Shown here: piece by piece, positions 10,800-21,027 of the stretch
Position numbering within the stretch: the first letter of the stretch is position 1
Layout: every line of letters begins with the position of its first letter
NCBI GenBank assembly: GCA_016933255.1
Contig: JAFGBF010000029.1
Span: 41,294-105,293 of the forward strand
Direction: 5' to 3'
Origin: Candidatus Krumholzibacteriota bacterium
GTDB taxonomy: Bacteria; Krumholzibacteriota; Krumholzibacteriia; Krumholzibacteriales; Krumholzibacteriaceae
DNA: 64,000 bases
Made by a program: the position numbers and the translations under genes
Notes under the pieces: generated by a model
Database searches by the model: none
What the model saw: only the letters and a program-made list of their open reading frames with translations
Told to the model about the DNA's origin: nothing

Positions 10800-10905
10800 A
10801 TGGCACGCCAGGATCACACGCTCATTCCCTCCAGGCAAAACAGAGATGTCTTTTCGCGGGGGGGGCCAGAGCCGGACTTTAGTCGGCGATTTTCGGAGTT
10901 GTAAT

Positions 10906-12753
10906 ATGAGTGGAATAATGAAAAACGAGGGTATAAGAAATATTGCGATAATCGCTCACGTCGATCATGGCAAGACGACTCTTGTGGATTCGATGTTCAG
11001 GCAGAGCGGCCTTTTTCATGACAAGCAGGTCATGAACGAGCGGATAATGGACAACATGGACCTTGAGCGCGAACGCGGGATCACGATAACAGCGAAGAAC
11101 TGTTCTGTGCTTTGGAAAGGGGTAAAGATAAATATCATCGACACCCCTGGACATTCCGATTTCGGCGCCGAGGTCGAGAGGGCGCTTTCTATGGCAGACG
11201 GCGCGATCCTGCTCGTCGATGCATCTGAAGGGCCTCTTCCCCAGACACGCTTTGTCCTTAAAAAAACTCTGGAAGCCGGACTCAAGGTCATAGTCGTTAT
11301 AAACAAGATCGATCGCAAAGATGCCCAGCCTGCCAAGATACTTAACGATATATATGATCTTTTCATCGATCTCGGCGCGGGAGATGAACAGATCGATTTC
11401 TCCGTCCTTTATGCCATCGGCCGCGAAGGGATCGCCAAAAGGAGGCTGGAAGATGAGACAGACAATATCCACGAGCTGCTTGATACGATCATCGAAGAGA
11501 TCCCCGCACCGGTCTATGATCCAAAGGAGCCTTTCCAGATGCTCGTTTCCGATCTCGGTTATTCCGATTACCTCGGAAGGCTCGCCGTCGGCAAGATAAT
11601 CAACGGCTCGGTCAGCTCGAACAGGCTGCTCGTCTGCATAAATAAAAAAGGCGATCGCGTCCCGCTCAAGGTCACAAAGCTTCAGAAATACGAGGGAATG
11701 TCGTACAGGCCGGCTGAATCGGTCGAAGCAGGTGATATCGTGGTCCTCGCGGGGATCGATGACGTCAAGATCGGCGATACGATATGTACGAAGGAGTATC
11801 CGAAAGCGCTTAAAAGGATCACTGTCGATGAACCGACTATTTCAATGCGTTTCACGATCAACAATTCGCCCTTCAGCGGGCAGGAGGGCCGTTTCGTCCA
11901 GTCTCAAAAAATACGCGACCGCCTTTTCAGGGAAACTCTTATGAACGTGGCGATCCAGATGGAAGAAGACAGGGACGATTTTATCGTCAAAGGGCGGGGA
12001 GAGTTCCAGATGGCGATCCTGATCGAGACGATGAGAAGGGAAGGATTCGAGTTCTGCGTTGGACGCCCGCACGTGATATATAAATATGAAAATGGAAAAC
12101 GGCTCGAACCGATCGAACGCCTGCTGGTAGATTGCGAGGAAGAGTACCTCGGTACTGTCACCGAAAAGCTTGCTCTTCGAAAATCGAGGATGACAGATCT
12201 GGTCCACGATGGAAGCGGCCGGGTAAGAGTCGAATTTTCAGCCCCTTCAAGGGCTTTGATAGGATATCGGGACGAGTTTCTCACAGACACGAAAGGCACC
12301 GGCGTGATGAACTCCTATTTCGCGGGGTTCGGGGAGTACAGGGGCGACTTCAACACCCGTTTCACCGGATCGCTGGTAGCCGACAGGCAGGGCAAGGCGG
12401 TGGCCTACGCTCTTTTCAACCTCGAGGCGCGCGGACGGCTCTTCGTGAATCCGGGCGATCCAGGGTATGAGGGAATGGTCATCGGAGAGCACAATCGCGA
12501 CAGCGACCTTAACGTCAACCAGGCGAAAGAGAAAAAGCTGTCCAACATGAGGGCGGCCGGAAAAGACGACGCCGTGATCCTGACGCCTGTCAAACCGATA
12601 ACGATAGAAAAAGCGCTGAGTTTCATACGCGACGATGAGATGGTCGAGATAACGCCAAGATCGATCCGCCTGAGAAAAACTGTCCTTTCTGCTCAAAACA
12701 GAAAAAACTTCAAGCCCCCGGCATCAAACGGCAGCGGAAAGATCTCCCTCTAA
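10906..12753 (+). CDS. typA: GTP-binding protein TypA/BipA
   Basis: RNIAIIAHVDHGKTTLVDSM, ERERGITITAKNCS, DTPGHSDFGAEVERAL, NKIDR; C-terminal BipA region. Confidence 0.95.
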   Translation: MSGIMKNEGIRNIAIIAHVDHGKTTLVDSMFRQSGLFHDKQVMNERIMDNMDLERERGITITAKNCSVLWKGVKINIIDTPGHSDFGAEVERALSMADGAILLVDASEGPLPQTRFVLKKTLEAGLKVIVVINKIDRKDAQPAKILNDIYDLFIDLGAGDEQIDFSVLYAIGREGIAKRRLEDETDNIHELLDTIIEEIPAPVYDPKEPFQMLVSDLGYSDYLGRLAVGKIINGSVSSNRLLVCINKKGDRVPLKVTKLQKYEGMSYRPAESVEAGDIVVLAGIDDVKIGDTICTKEYPKALKRITVDEPTISMRFTINNSPFSGQEGRFVQSQKIRDRLFRETLMNVAIQMEEDRDDFIVKGRGEFQMAILIETMRREGFEFCVGRPHVIYKYENGKRLEPIERLLVDCEEEYLGTVTEKLALRKSRMTDLVHDGSGRVRVEFSAPSRALIGYRDEFLTDTKGTGVMNSYFAGFGEYRGDFNTRFTGSLVADRQGKAVAYALFNLEARGRLFVNPGDPGYEGMVIGEHNRDSDLNVNQAKEKKLSNMRAAGKDDAVILTPVKPITIEKALSFIRDDEMVEITPRSIRLRKTVLSAQNRKNFKPPASNGSGKISL

Positions 12754-12791
12754 CGACAGATCCATCCCTCTCTTCCCGGCAGGATAAATGG

Positions 12792-12820
12792 TTGTAAATA
12801 TCACTAACTTATGGTATAAT
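12792..12820 (+). promoter_or_regulatory. Sigma70-type promoter upstream of M14 peptidase gene
   Basis: TTGTAA (12792..12797)-N17-TATAAT (12815..12820). Confidence 0.55.
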
Positions 12821-12873
12821 AATCAGGTACAGCGATTCAACCCCTTCAGGGGAACAAATTCAGGGGAGAACAT

Positions 12874-15183
12874 ATGCGAAAGATCACGACTGCCTTTATT
12901 TGCCTGTTTATACTGCTTCTCTCTCTTCCGGCCGCTTCCCGGGCCGAACGCAAAAAACCTTCGATGCTGATAAGGACAAAGCTCTCCAAAGATCTTACCT
13001 ATAAGGATCTCGTCACTAACGGAATGGACGTGATCGCTTTCACCCGGGACGGAAGGGTCGATATCGCCGCTACCGAGGAAGATCTCGAGTGGCTGGGGTC
13101 GAAGCACGCACTGACCACCGTCCTTGAAAGGGCCGAGGATGCCCTTGCATCGCCTCTTGATGCGAACCTCGGCGACTACCATACATACGAAGAGATGATA
13201 GACGAGCTAGAGGATCTCTCGCTTCTCTATCCCGCCCTGACCTCTCTCGACACCCTGGGAACGAGCATAGAAGGGCGGTATCTGCTCTCGATCAAGATAT
13301 CCGACAATGCCGGTATCGACGAAGATGAGCCCGAGGTGTTCATCATGGGATGCAATCATGCCCGAGAGCTGATGACTGTCGAGATCTCCCTTCACACCGC
13401 CCGGCATCTTCTCGAAAACTACGGACTCGATCCCGAAGTAACAGATCTCGTAGACAGCAGGGAGATCTGGATCGCTCCGATGATCAATCCGGACGGCCAT
13501 GTATATGTAGAGGAGAACCACAAGGAGCCATGGTACAACTGGTGGCGGAAGAACAGAAGGGATAATGGAGACGGAACTTTCGGAGTCGATCTCAACAGGA
13601 ACTACGGGTACATGTGGGGAATCGACAATGTCGGGAGCTCGCCGGTGACTTCCAACGATCTCTACCGGGGCACCGCGCCGTTCAGCGAACCGGAGACCCA
13701 GGCGGTGAGTGATTTCTGCGCGGGCAGGAATTTCGTTCTTTCCGTTTCGTATCATTCCTATGGTGAGTTGATACTGTTCCCCTGGGGCTACACCTATGAT
13801 CTGTGCGATCATCACGAGCTCTTCTCCGCACTGGGTGACTCGATGAACTCGGGCCTCGGCTACCTCGTGACCGCCGGATCGGGGCTCTATATTACAAACG
13901 GAAGCAGTGACGACTGGTGCTACGGCGAAACAACGGCGAAAAACCGCATATTCGGTTTTACACCCGAGGTGAACAGATATGAAGAAGGGGGATTCTGCCC
14001 ACCAGAGGAATTGATCCTACCTACCTGCGAGAAGCTGCTCGATCTGAACCTGACACTCTTCCGTCTGGCGGGGGATCCATACCGCATCATGCCGCCTCAA
14101 CCTTCCTTGATGCACGAAGTGACAATGCTAGAACCACCCGACTATATGATCAGCTGGAGCGGGGGTGAAGCGGGGGATCCGAACTGTGCCGTCGCGTGGG
14201 ACCTCGTGGAATTCAAGAACATCACATCGGAGATCGATTCCTGCGAGGGGCCCGACTACCCCTGGAAGCTGGACGGGTTCGAGGTAAGCACCGACCGGGC
14301 CGCCGAAGGGCTCCAGAGCTATTATTCCGGGAGCGGAAACAACATGCTCAGCGTTATGGAGATGGATATCGTCTACCCGGTCTCTCTCGGAGACACTTTT
14401 CGCTGCTCGCTATGGTACGACATCGAAGAATATTTCGACTGGGCGTACCTCGACGCAAGTCTCGATCAGGGAAACAGCTGGATCACCGTGCCCGGCAACA
14501 GGACCACCGATGAGAATCTCTCGGGGAAAAACAGGGGTCATGGGATCACCGGATCCTCCGGTGATTGGGTCGAGGCCGAATTCTATCTCGACATGATCGG
14601 TCTCACCGATGAAGATATGATACTTCTCAGATTCTCCTACATGACTGATATGAGTGAAGTATACGAAGGGATCTATGTCGATCTCATCGACCCGGTCTCT
14701 TTCTGCGAGAGCCGGACGCTCCTTGCTTCTGCGCAGCCCGATACCTTCTTCGAGGTGACCTCTTCCGAACCGGGCGTATACTATTACACCGCGAGGAGTA
14801 TAGATATCGACGGGCAGAGGGGTCTATGGAGCAACATTGTCGATCACACGGTCTCGGTTACCACAGCTGCGGCGGTCCCCGGAGCGGTGACGATGCTCGG
14901 CCGCAACTATCCTAATCCTTTCAACCCGTCCACTCTGATCAGCTTCGCAGTAGGAGCTGAAGAGGCTCCAGGATCATCACGGGCCAGGGTACTGCTCGAA
15001 CTCTACGATGTAACGGGCAGCCGCGTTGCCGTCCTCGAAGACGGTTACTTCCCGAGCGGCAGGTATTCTGCGTCCTGGGACGGAAATAATGAAAATGGAG
15101 CGCCGGCCGCGAGCGGCGTCTACTTTGCCCGGCTCGTCGTAGGGACGAAGATACTATCGCGCAAGATGGTCCTGCTGAGATAA
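12874..15183 (+). CDS. Secreted M14 zinc carboxypeptidase with C-terminal FlgD/sorting-type domain
   Basis: Signal peptide; GCNHARELMTVEISLHTARHLLENYG, NPDGHVYVEENH..WRKNRRDNGDGTFGVDLNRNYGYMWG; C-terminal NYPNPFNPSTLISFAV...ASGVYFARLVVGTKILSRKMVLLR. Confidence 0.9.
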   Translation: MRKITTAFICLFILLLSLPAASRAERKKPSMLIRTKLSKDLTYKDLVTNGMDVIAFTRDGRVDIAATEEDLEWLGSKHALTTVLERAEDALASPLDANLGDYHTYEEMIDELEDLSLLYPALTSLDTLGTSIEGRYLLSIKISDNAGIDEDEPEVFIMGCNHARELMTVEISLHTARHLLENYGLDPEVTDLVDSREIWIAPMINPDGHVYVEENHKEPWYNWWRKNRRDNGDGTFGVDLNRNYGYMWGIDNVGSSPVTSNDLYRGTAPFSEPETQAVSDFCAGRNFVLSVSYHSYGELILFPWGYTYDLCDHHELFSALGDSMNSGLGYLVTAGSGLYITNGSSDDWCYGETTAKNRIFGFTPEVNRYEEGGFCPPEELILPTCEKLLDLNLTLFRLAGDPYRIMPPQPSLMHEVTMLEPPDYMISWSGGEAGDPNCAVAWDLVEFKNITSEIDSCEGPDYPWKLDGFEVSTDRAAEGLQSYYSGSGNNMLSVMEMDIVYPVSLGDTFRCSLWYDIEEYFDWAYLDASLDQGNSWITVPGNRTTDENLSGKNRGHGITGSSGDWVEAEFYLDMIGLTDEDMILLRFSYMTDMSEVYEGIYVDLIDPVSFCESRTLLASAQPDTFFEVTSSEPGVYYYTARSIDIDGQRGLWSNIVDHTVSVTTAAAVPGAVTMLGRNYPNPFNPSTLISFAVGAEEAPGSSRARVLLELYDVTGSRVAVLEDGYFPSGRYSASWDGNNENGAPAASGVYFARLVVGTKILSRKMVLLR

Positions 15184-15298
15184 AACCGCATGGATACGTC
15201 TACGTTGAACGAAGTTACGGGCCTGCGCCGTTTTTCCGCGTGAAGACGGCCGCGGGGGGAGATATCCTCTGATGGGGGAGGTCCCCTGGAAATATAAG

Positions 15299-15332
15299 AT
15301 ATGCCCCGGGAAGTCGGCTCCCCGGGGCATAT
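15299..15332. terminator. Bidirectional intrinsic terminator-like hairpin
   Basis: ATATGCCCCGGG-AAGTCGGCTC-CCCGGGGCATAT between convergent ORFs. Confidence 0.75.
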
Positions 15333-15375
15333 TTGTCTGTTTTCTCTATTTCGGTCCGTTTAAAGGACAGTATTG

Positions 15376-16137
15376 TCAGACCTTACATTTATCCGGTCTC
15401 AGCGCAAGCAGCGCCTCGTACTGCTCTTCGGTCAGAATCGCCTGAAGCGCCGCGTCGAACTCGTCTCTCAGGATCTGGGCGGCAAGCAAGGCCTCTTCCC
15501 TTGTTATTACTTCGTCTTTAACCTGGCTGACGAGATCCCTGATCCCCTCGTGCAGTGTTTCAAGCGCGATATAGATATCTGCCATCTGGGTCGAATCGGC
15601 ACCGATCTCGGTAAGCCATTCTTCCCACCTGACATACTTATCTGTTGCATGTACCCTGTCTCTTATACGCTCGTGGACCCTTCTCATCTCCTGAAGCAGG
15701 TCATACTGTTCCGGCGTTAGGATCAGCATAAGTTCAGCTTCAAAAGCGTCATAAAGGATTTCTGCCTGCTCCTGCGCCTCTTCAATAGTGATCTCCCCTG
15801 CCTTCACAAGGTCTCTAAGCTCTACGACAGCGGTCCTGAATTCAAGATAAGCAACGAGGACAGCTTCTTTCTGGACTTCGTCCAGGCCGAGTACTTCGGC
15901 AAGCCGGTCGATCATTGTCATCGTATTTTCAGGAGTGCATCCATCAGTGGAGGTCAGAACATCTTCAAAAGGATCCTCGGCGATCCTGGAAAGCAGCGAT
16001 GCTTCCGGCGCTACAACAGTCGAATCCTGGCTGCACCCGATCATCACTGTCGAAGAAAGCAGGATTATACCGATAATCAGGCTTCCTTTGTTCCACAGTC
16101 GGTGATTATCCATGTTCGGGCTCCTTTCATAGCTCAA
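15376..16137 (-). CDS. Lipoprotein with two internal Spy/CpxP-like repeats
   Basis: Lipobox VMIGCSQ; repeated LTPEQYDLLQEMR and LTEEQYEALLALR. Confidence 0.6.
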   Translation of the reverse strand: MSYERSPNMDNHRLWNKGSLIIGIILLSSTVMIGCSQDSTVVAPEASLLSRIAEDPFEDVLTSTDGCTPENTMTMIDRLAEVLGLDEVQKEAVLVAYLEFRTAVVELRDLVKAGEITIEEAQEQAEILYDAFEAELMLILTPEQYDLLQEMRRVHERIRDRVHATDKYVRWEEWLTEIGADSTQMADIYIALETLHEGIRDLVSQVKDEVITREEALLAAQILRDEFDAALQAILTEEQYEALLALRPDKCKV

Positions 16138-16506
16138 ACAAACCTGTACAAATCAATTTATGGTTTCGCCCTTTTCAATGCAACCGCCGTACCGTTCGGC
16201 ACATATCTTCTATTTCGTTTGTAACCGTCTCTCTTTTAACGAGTTGCCCTGGAGCATCTTCGTTCTGCCGGGGAGGGCCGGCTGATGAAGTTGTACGAAA
16301 CGGAACATATCCCGAACTGCTGTGAACGGTAGTGTTCACCGTGAAACGACTATCTTGAAACGCTCCGGCAGACCTGATATAATCGGAAGATGACCTTGGA
16401 AAAACTATGACTGCGGTTGCCCGGCCAGAAAGACCGGCCCAGGCTTTTCTGAATCTTCAGGGTTCAGGGGTATTATGCCTTTTCCTCCATTCCGGAAAGG
16501 ACAGTA

Positions 16507-17499
16507 ATGAAACTCGATCAGAGCTTTATGGATTTCATGCTTCACCACCAGGAACATCATAACAGAAGTTACAAGTTTCTTGTTCTTCTTGAGGCAGTCC
16601 AGACGGCGGCCAAATATATTCAGTATTTTTATCAGACCGGATCGCTTAAAAATGTCATGGGTGAGACCGGGATAACAAATGTCCAGGGGGAAAACGTCAT
16701 GGAGATGGACGATATCGCCAACGAGATCGTCCTTCACTATCTCAGGCGCTCCAATCAGGTGATTTACGCCGTCACCGAAGAAGAGGTCGACCCTGTGGTC
16801 CTAAACGAAGAGGGGGGACGCTATTTTTTCTACTACGACCCGCTTGACGGTTCGAGCAACGTAAAACATAATCTATCGGTCGGGTTTATGTTTGCCGTCG
16901 CCAAAAAAAACTCAGACGGCCCCGAGGACGGTCACTTGCGCAAAGGATCGGAGCTCCGCGCGGCCGGGATCTTCCTGATCCCGAATGGCGTATTTACACT
17001 GGCGCTGGCAGACACCGGGGTCTTCCGTTTTCATCTCGATGAAACGATGACTTATGTAATACCAGAGAACGCTGAACGGCTTATCATTCCCGATAACCCC
17101 AAAACCTGGGAACTTTCTTTCAACTCGGCCAACCGAAACACCTACTCTGAAAAAGTGCAGAAATGGATCGGCGGGAACGAAGAAAACTTCGCGTTTCGAT
17201 ATATGGGGGCGCTTGCCGGGGATTTTCACAGGCTTTTATCGAACGGCGGCATGTTCATGTATCCGGCGATAGTCAACCACCCAAAGCCGGAGAAGAACCG
17301 TCCCAAAGGAAAGCTGCGTCTTTTGTACGAAGCCAATGTTGCAGCTTTTATCGCGAGAGAAGCCGGCGGGTGCGCAATCGATGAAAATGGACAGGAGATA
17401 CTCGAGATCATCCCGGAGACGCCTCATCAGCGGACTGCGCTTTATGTAGGCTCAAAAACGCTTGTAGCAGATATTAAAAGATCTTTAACTGCGAAATGA
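16507..17499 (+). CDS. fbp: Fructose-1,6-bisphosphatase class I
   Basis: YFFYYDPLDGSSNVKHNLSVGFMFAV, LLYEANVAAFIAREAGG. Confidence 0.93.
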   Translation: MKLDQSFMDFMLHHQEHHNRSYKFLVLLEAVQTAAKYIQYFYQTGSLKNVMGETGITNVQGENVMEMDDIANEIVLHYLRRSNQVIYAVTEEEVDPVVLNEEGGRYFFYYDPLDGSSNVKHNLSVGFMFAVAKKNSDGPEDGHLRKGSELRAAGIFLIPNGVFTLALADTGVFRFHLDETMTYVIPENAERLIIPDNPKTWELSFNSANRNTYSEKVQKWIGGNEENFAFRYMGALAGDFHRLLSNGGMFMYPAIVNHPKPEKNRPKGKLRLLYEANVAAFIAREAGGCAIDENGQEILEIIPETPHQRTALYVGSKTLVADIKRSLTAK

Positions 17500-17681
17500 A
17501 CCGCTGACCGCAAAGGCCAAAAGACTACTGGCCGGGAAATGACCTGGTAGTGGACTCGCGCACGCCAGCAGGGCCGGCATCAACAGACGCAGAGCCTTCC
17601 AAAAAAAGACCATAAAATATCTTGTCTTGTAGATTGAAAAATGCCAGACTTTCTGCCGCAGTTCAAAAAGGAGGGAAAAGG

Positions 17682-18206
17682 ATGAGAAAAAGTATTACTG
17701 CGCTGTCGATAGCCTTATCAGTTCTTCTTCTTTCATGCGCCCTGGCTCCTGAGACCGCCCTCGCGGAAAAGCATGAAAAACTATATGGGGAACTGAAGGA
17801 TATCGAAGGCTGGAAGGGGAAAGACCCCGAAGGAATGGCTATGGATATGCCCGGAATGAAAATGATCCAGGCAATGCGTATCTATACCAAAGGGGAGAAT
17901 GAGATCACCGCTATGATAATGACAGGAAGCCCGGCAGCTACCGGCTCCTTCACCCCGCAGGGAGAAATGAATTTTGAATCTTCGGAAGGAAAAGCATCAG
18001 TAAAGGAAATAGACGGGTTCACAGTCCACTTTGCATATGACAAGGAAGAACACGCCGGCGCTATAACGGTCCTTCTTGATCCGGAAAAAAAGGGGGCTTC
18101 GGTCTTTGTCCTTTCCTATAAAGATCTCAGCGAAGAAGAAGCGATGAAGATCGCAAAAAGATTCGACTGGAAAAGCATTAAAAGCAAGGTCGGATCGCTC
18201 GAATAA
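17682..18206 (+). CDS. Exported hypothetical protein
   Basis: Signal peptide MRKSITALSIALSVLLLSCALAPETALA; GGAGG-type RBS upstream. Confidence 0.55.
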   Translation: MRKSITALSIALSVLLLSCALAPETALAEKHEKLYGELKDIEGWKGKDPEGMAMDMPGMKMIQAMRIYTKGENEITAMIMTGSPAATGSFTPQGEMNFESSEGKASVKEIDGFTVHFAYDKEEHAGAITVLLDPEKKGASVFVLSYKDLSEEEAMKIAKRFDWKSIKSKVGSLE

Positions 18207-18231
18207 ATGATCCTCTCAGAGACGGCACTAT

Positions 18232-19506
18232 CTAGAATTTCGTCCCGTCTTTGATCACCGCTCCTTTGGCGACTACGATGATCCCGTTGCGTACATAAAT
18301 ATTACCTTCGGGATCATCATAGTTCCGGAGTCTTCTCCTGTTTTCCAGGACTACGTTCTTTCCTATGTGTACGTTGGTGTCGATTATCGCTTTTTTGATC
18401 ACTGCTCCCGTTCCGATCCCGAGCGGGGGGATCCCCGGTCCGCAGTCTATCGCCGAACCATAGAAATCAGCTCCCAGAATGATCGACTTTTCGATGACCG
18501 CTCCCTTTCCGATCACCGACCTGATCCCTATTATCGACCGGCTGATTCGGGCCCCTTCGATCACGCACCCTGCATTCAGAATTGATTTTTCTACATCTCC
18601 CCTGTTGACCTTCGACCCGGGAAGGAATCTCGGGTGCGTATAGAGATGAAAATCCACATCGAAGATATTGAACCCCGGTTCCTTCGCCAGAAGGTCCATG
18701 TGGGCATCATAAAACGACCTTATCGTTCCGATATCCTCCCAGTACCCTCGATAGAGAAAGGCGCTTACCTTCAGTTCTTTGAGATCCCTCGGGATTACTT
18801 CTTTCGCAAAGTCGACTACCCCTGGATCCCGGTCAAGAGCGGCTTTAAGTTTTTCGATCCTGAACAGGTATATCCCCATCGAACCAAGATAGGGGTGTTT
18901 TCGGGCTTCCTCCGCGCTCAGCCCAAGCGCCCTGGTGTCAGTCCGGATCTCCTTCAGCGCCGGGCCTTTTGGTTTTTCTCTGAATTCGGTTATCCACCCA
19001 TCAGCATCCGCCTGCAGGATCCCGAACTCATGCGCCTTTGAAGAAGTAACCGGAGTCACCGCTATACTGATGTCCGCTTCCAGGTTTCGGTGGCGCTCGA
19101 TGAATCCCGTATAATCCATCCTGTAAAGATGATCCCCTGACAGTATCAGGACATCCCTGCATCCATGGTCTGTAAGGTGAGGCATCGCCTGCCGCACGGC
19201 GTCGGCAGTCCCCTGAAACCACGCCGACGATGCCGGCGTCTGTTCGGCGGCCAGTATCTCGACAAACCCCTTGCTGAATGTATCAAACCGATATGTCCTC
19301 GACACATGCTGATTCAGCGAGGCTGAATTGAACTGGGTCAGCACATATATTCTGTCGATTCCGGAATTAATGCAGTTGCTGACTGGAACATCTATAAGCC
19401 TGTAGTTGCCGGCCAGCGGAACCGCAGGTTTTGCCCTGTCCCTGGTCAGAGGGAATAGCCTTCTGCCCCTTCCTCCTCCCAGTACTACTGCGGTAAGATC
19501 TTCCAT
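18232..19506 (-). CDS. glgC: Glucose-1-phosphate adenylyltransferase
   Basis: [58 protein letters not shown]-terminal left-handed beta-helix. Confidence 0.95.
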   Translation of the reverse strand: MEDLTAVVLGGGRGRRLFPLTRDRAKPAVPLAGNYRLIDVPVSNCINSGIDRIYVLTQFNSASLNQHVSRTYRFDTFSKGFVEILAAEQTPASSAWFQGTADAVRQAMPHLTDHGCRDVLILSGDHLYRMDYTGFIERHRNLEADISIAVTPVTSSKAHEFGILQADADGWITEFREKPKGPALKEIRTDTRALGLSAEEARKHPYLGSMGIYLFRIEKLKAALDRDPGVVDFAKEVIPRDLKELKVSAFLYRGYWEDIGTIRSFYDAHMDLLAKEPGFNIFDVDFHLYTHPRFLPGSKVNRGDVEKSILNAGCVIEGARISRSIIGIRSVIGKGAVIEKSIILGADFYGSAIDCGPGIPPLGIGTGAVIKKAIIDTNVHIGKNVVLENRRRLRNYDDPEGNIYVRNGIIVVAKGAVIKDGTKF

Positions 19507-19594
19507 GACACCCTCCTGAATACAAGTGCCGGACCCCGCAGGCCCGGCACGACCAGGATCCTTAGCTTTCTCTGAAAGGAATTACTTCCAAACC

Positions 19595-21010
19595 CTACTC
19601 CTTATCGAGGGATATCTCGTTGACTTCGCCGAAATCACCGAGCGGCCGGTCGAACTGATCCTTGTCCCCGACGACGAGGACCGTCATCTTGTCGAGATGC
19701 AGATATTTTTCGGCGACTCTCCTGATATCCTCTACAGTAAGAGAAGCGTATATTTCCATATCCTTTTCCGGCGTATCGAGCGGCCTCCCCTGATACTTCA
19801 GGTTGATGAGCCTGCGGACGATCCCCGCCTTCGAATCATAATCAAAGACTTTGCTGTTAAGAAACGAATCGATCGCTTTTTTCAGTTCTTCCTCTGTCGG
19901 CCCTTCTGTCTTCATCCTTTTTATCTGGTCGATGATGACCGTCATTGCTCTGCTGTATTCACCCGCGGATGTCTGGGCTGAAGCGACAAATGTGCCGAGG
20001 GCAAACGGGTCGGCCCCGAAACTGGATCTTGCGGAATAGGCAAGGCCTCTTTTTTCCCTGACCTCTTCCGTGATCCAGGAAGTGAAAGAACCTCCTCCGA
20101 GGATAAAATTCATGATCGTTATGGCGCAGCGGTCGGGGTTGTTCGAATTGATCCCCAGGTGCCCGATCCTCATATACGCCTGATTGATATCCTTGTAGAT
20201 ATAGTTGTAGTTTTCCTTTTCATCCACATGGATTTCGGGGACGACCGGGATCTCCACCTCTTTTGGTTCCCATCCTCCGAACACGGCGCCGAGTTCCATC
20301 TCGATCTCATCCTTTGTAACGTCACCGCTTATTCCGATAAGAACATTGCTCGGATGAAAATACCTGTCATGAAATTCGACAAGGTCGCCGCGGGTCACCG
20401 AGGAAATCCCCTCCTCAGTGGACTCCCACCCGTAAGGGTGGTCCCCGTATACCAGTTTAGTGAACTCGCGCCGGACGATATCTCCGGGCTGATCGTTCTT
20501 TCTGCGGATATCCTCAAGCATATCGGCTTTTTTCTTTGCGATCTTCTCCTCCGGAAAGAGGGGATTCAGGACAAGATCCGCCGTTATCCCGACGACTTCG
20601 GCAAGATCTTTCTTCAGACAGTTTACGAAGACCATCGTATTAAGGTCGTCGCCGAAGATCTCGACTCTTGCGGGAAGAAACTCGAGCTCATCGTTTAGTT
20701 TATCCGATGACCAGTTCTGGCTTCCTCCGTTTCTCATCACCCACTGAGCGATCTCGTTGAGGCCGTACTTCTCCTTTTCGGGAAAGTATGTCTTCAGAAG
20801 GATCACGATATTCACCATCGGGATCTCATGATCCTCGATCATAAAGCCCTCGATCCCGTTATCGAGAGATATATCGAGCACCTTGGGCGTGGTCACCTCA
20901 AGCGGAGGGTATTTAAGCTTGCTCGGGTGTTTCCTTTCGGCAGAAAGATGAGACGCGGCGGAAACCGTAAAGATCACCGCGAGGAGGGATATGACTATTT
21001 TCCTTTTCAT
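19595..21010 (-). CDS. M16 family peptidase-like protein, predicted non-catalytic
   Basis: M16 architecture and signal peptide, but the HxxEH position reads GLNEIAQWVMRNGG. Confidence 0.85.
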   Translation of the reverse strand: MKRKIVISLLAVIFTVSAASHLSAERKHPSKLKYPPLEVTTPKVLDISLDNGIEGFMIEDHEIPMVNIVILLKTYFPEKEKYGLNEIAQWVMRNGGSQNWSSDKLNDELEFLPARVEIFGDDLNTMVFVNCLKKDLAEVVGITADLVLNPLFPEEKIAKKKADMLEDIRRKNDQPGDIVRREFTKLVYGDHPYGWESTEEGISSVTRGDLVEFHDRYFHPSNVLIGISGDVTKDEIEMELGAVFGGWEPKEVEIPVVPEIHVDEKENYNYIYKDINQAYMRIGHLGINSNNPDRCAITIMNFILGGGSFTSWITEEVREKRGLAYSARSSFGADPFALGTFVASAQTSAGEYSRAMTVIIDQIKRMKTEGPTEEELKKAIDSFLNSKVFDYDSKAGIVRRLINLKYQGRPLDTPEKDMEIYASLTVEDIRRVAEKYLHLDKMTVLVVGDKDQFDRPLGDFGEVNEISLDKE

Positions 21011-21027
21011 TTCAGATCTCCTTTTCC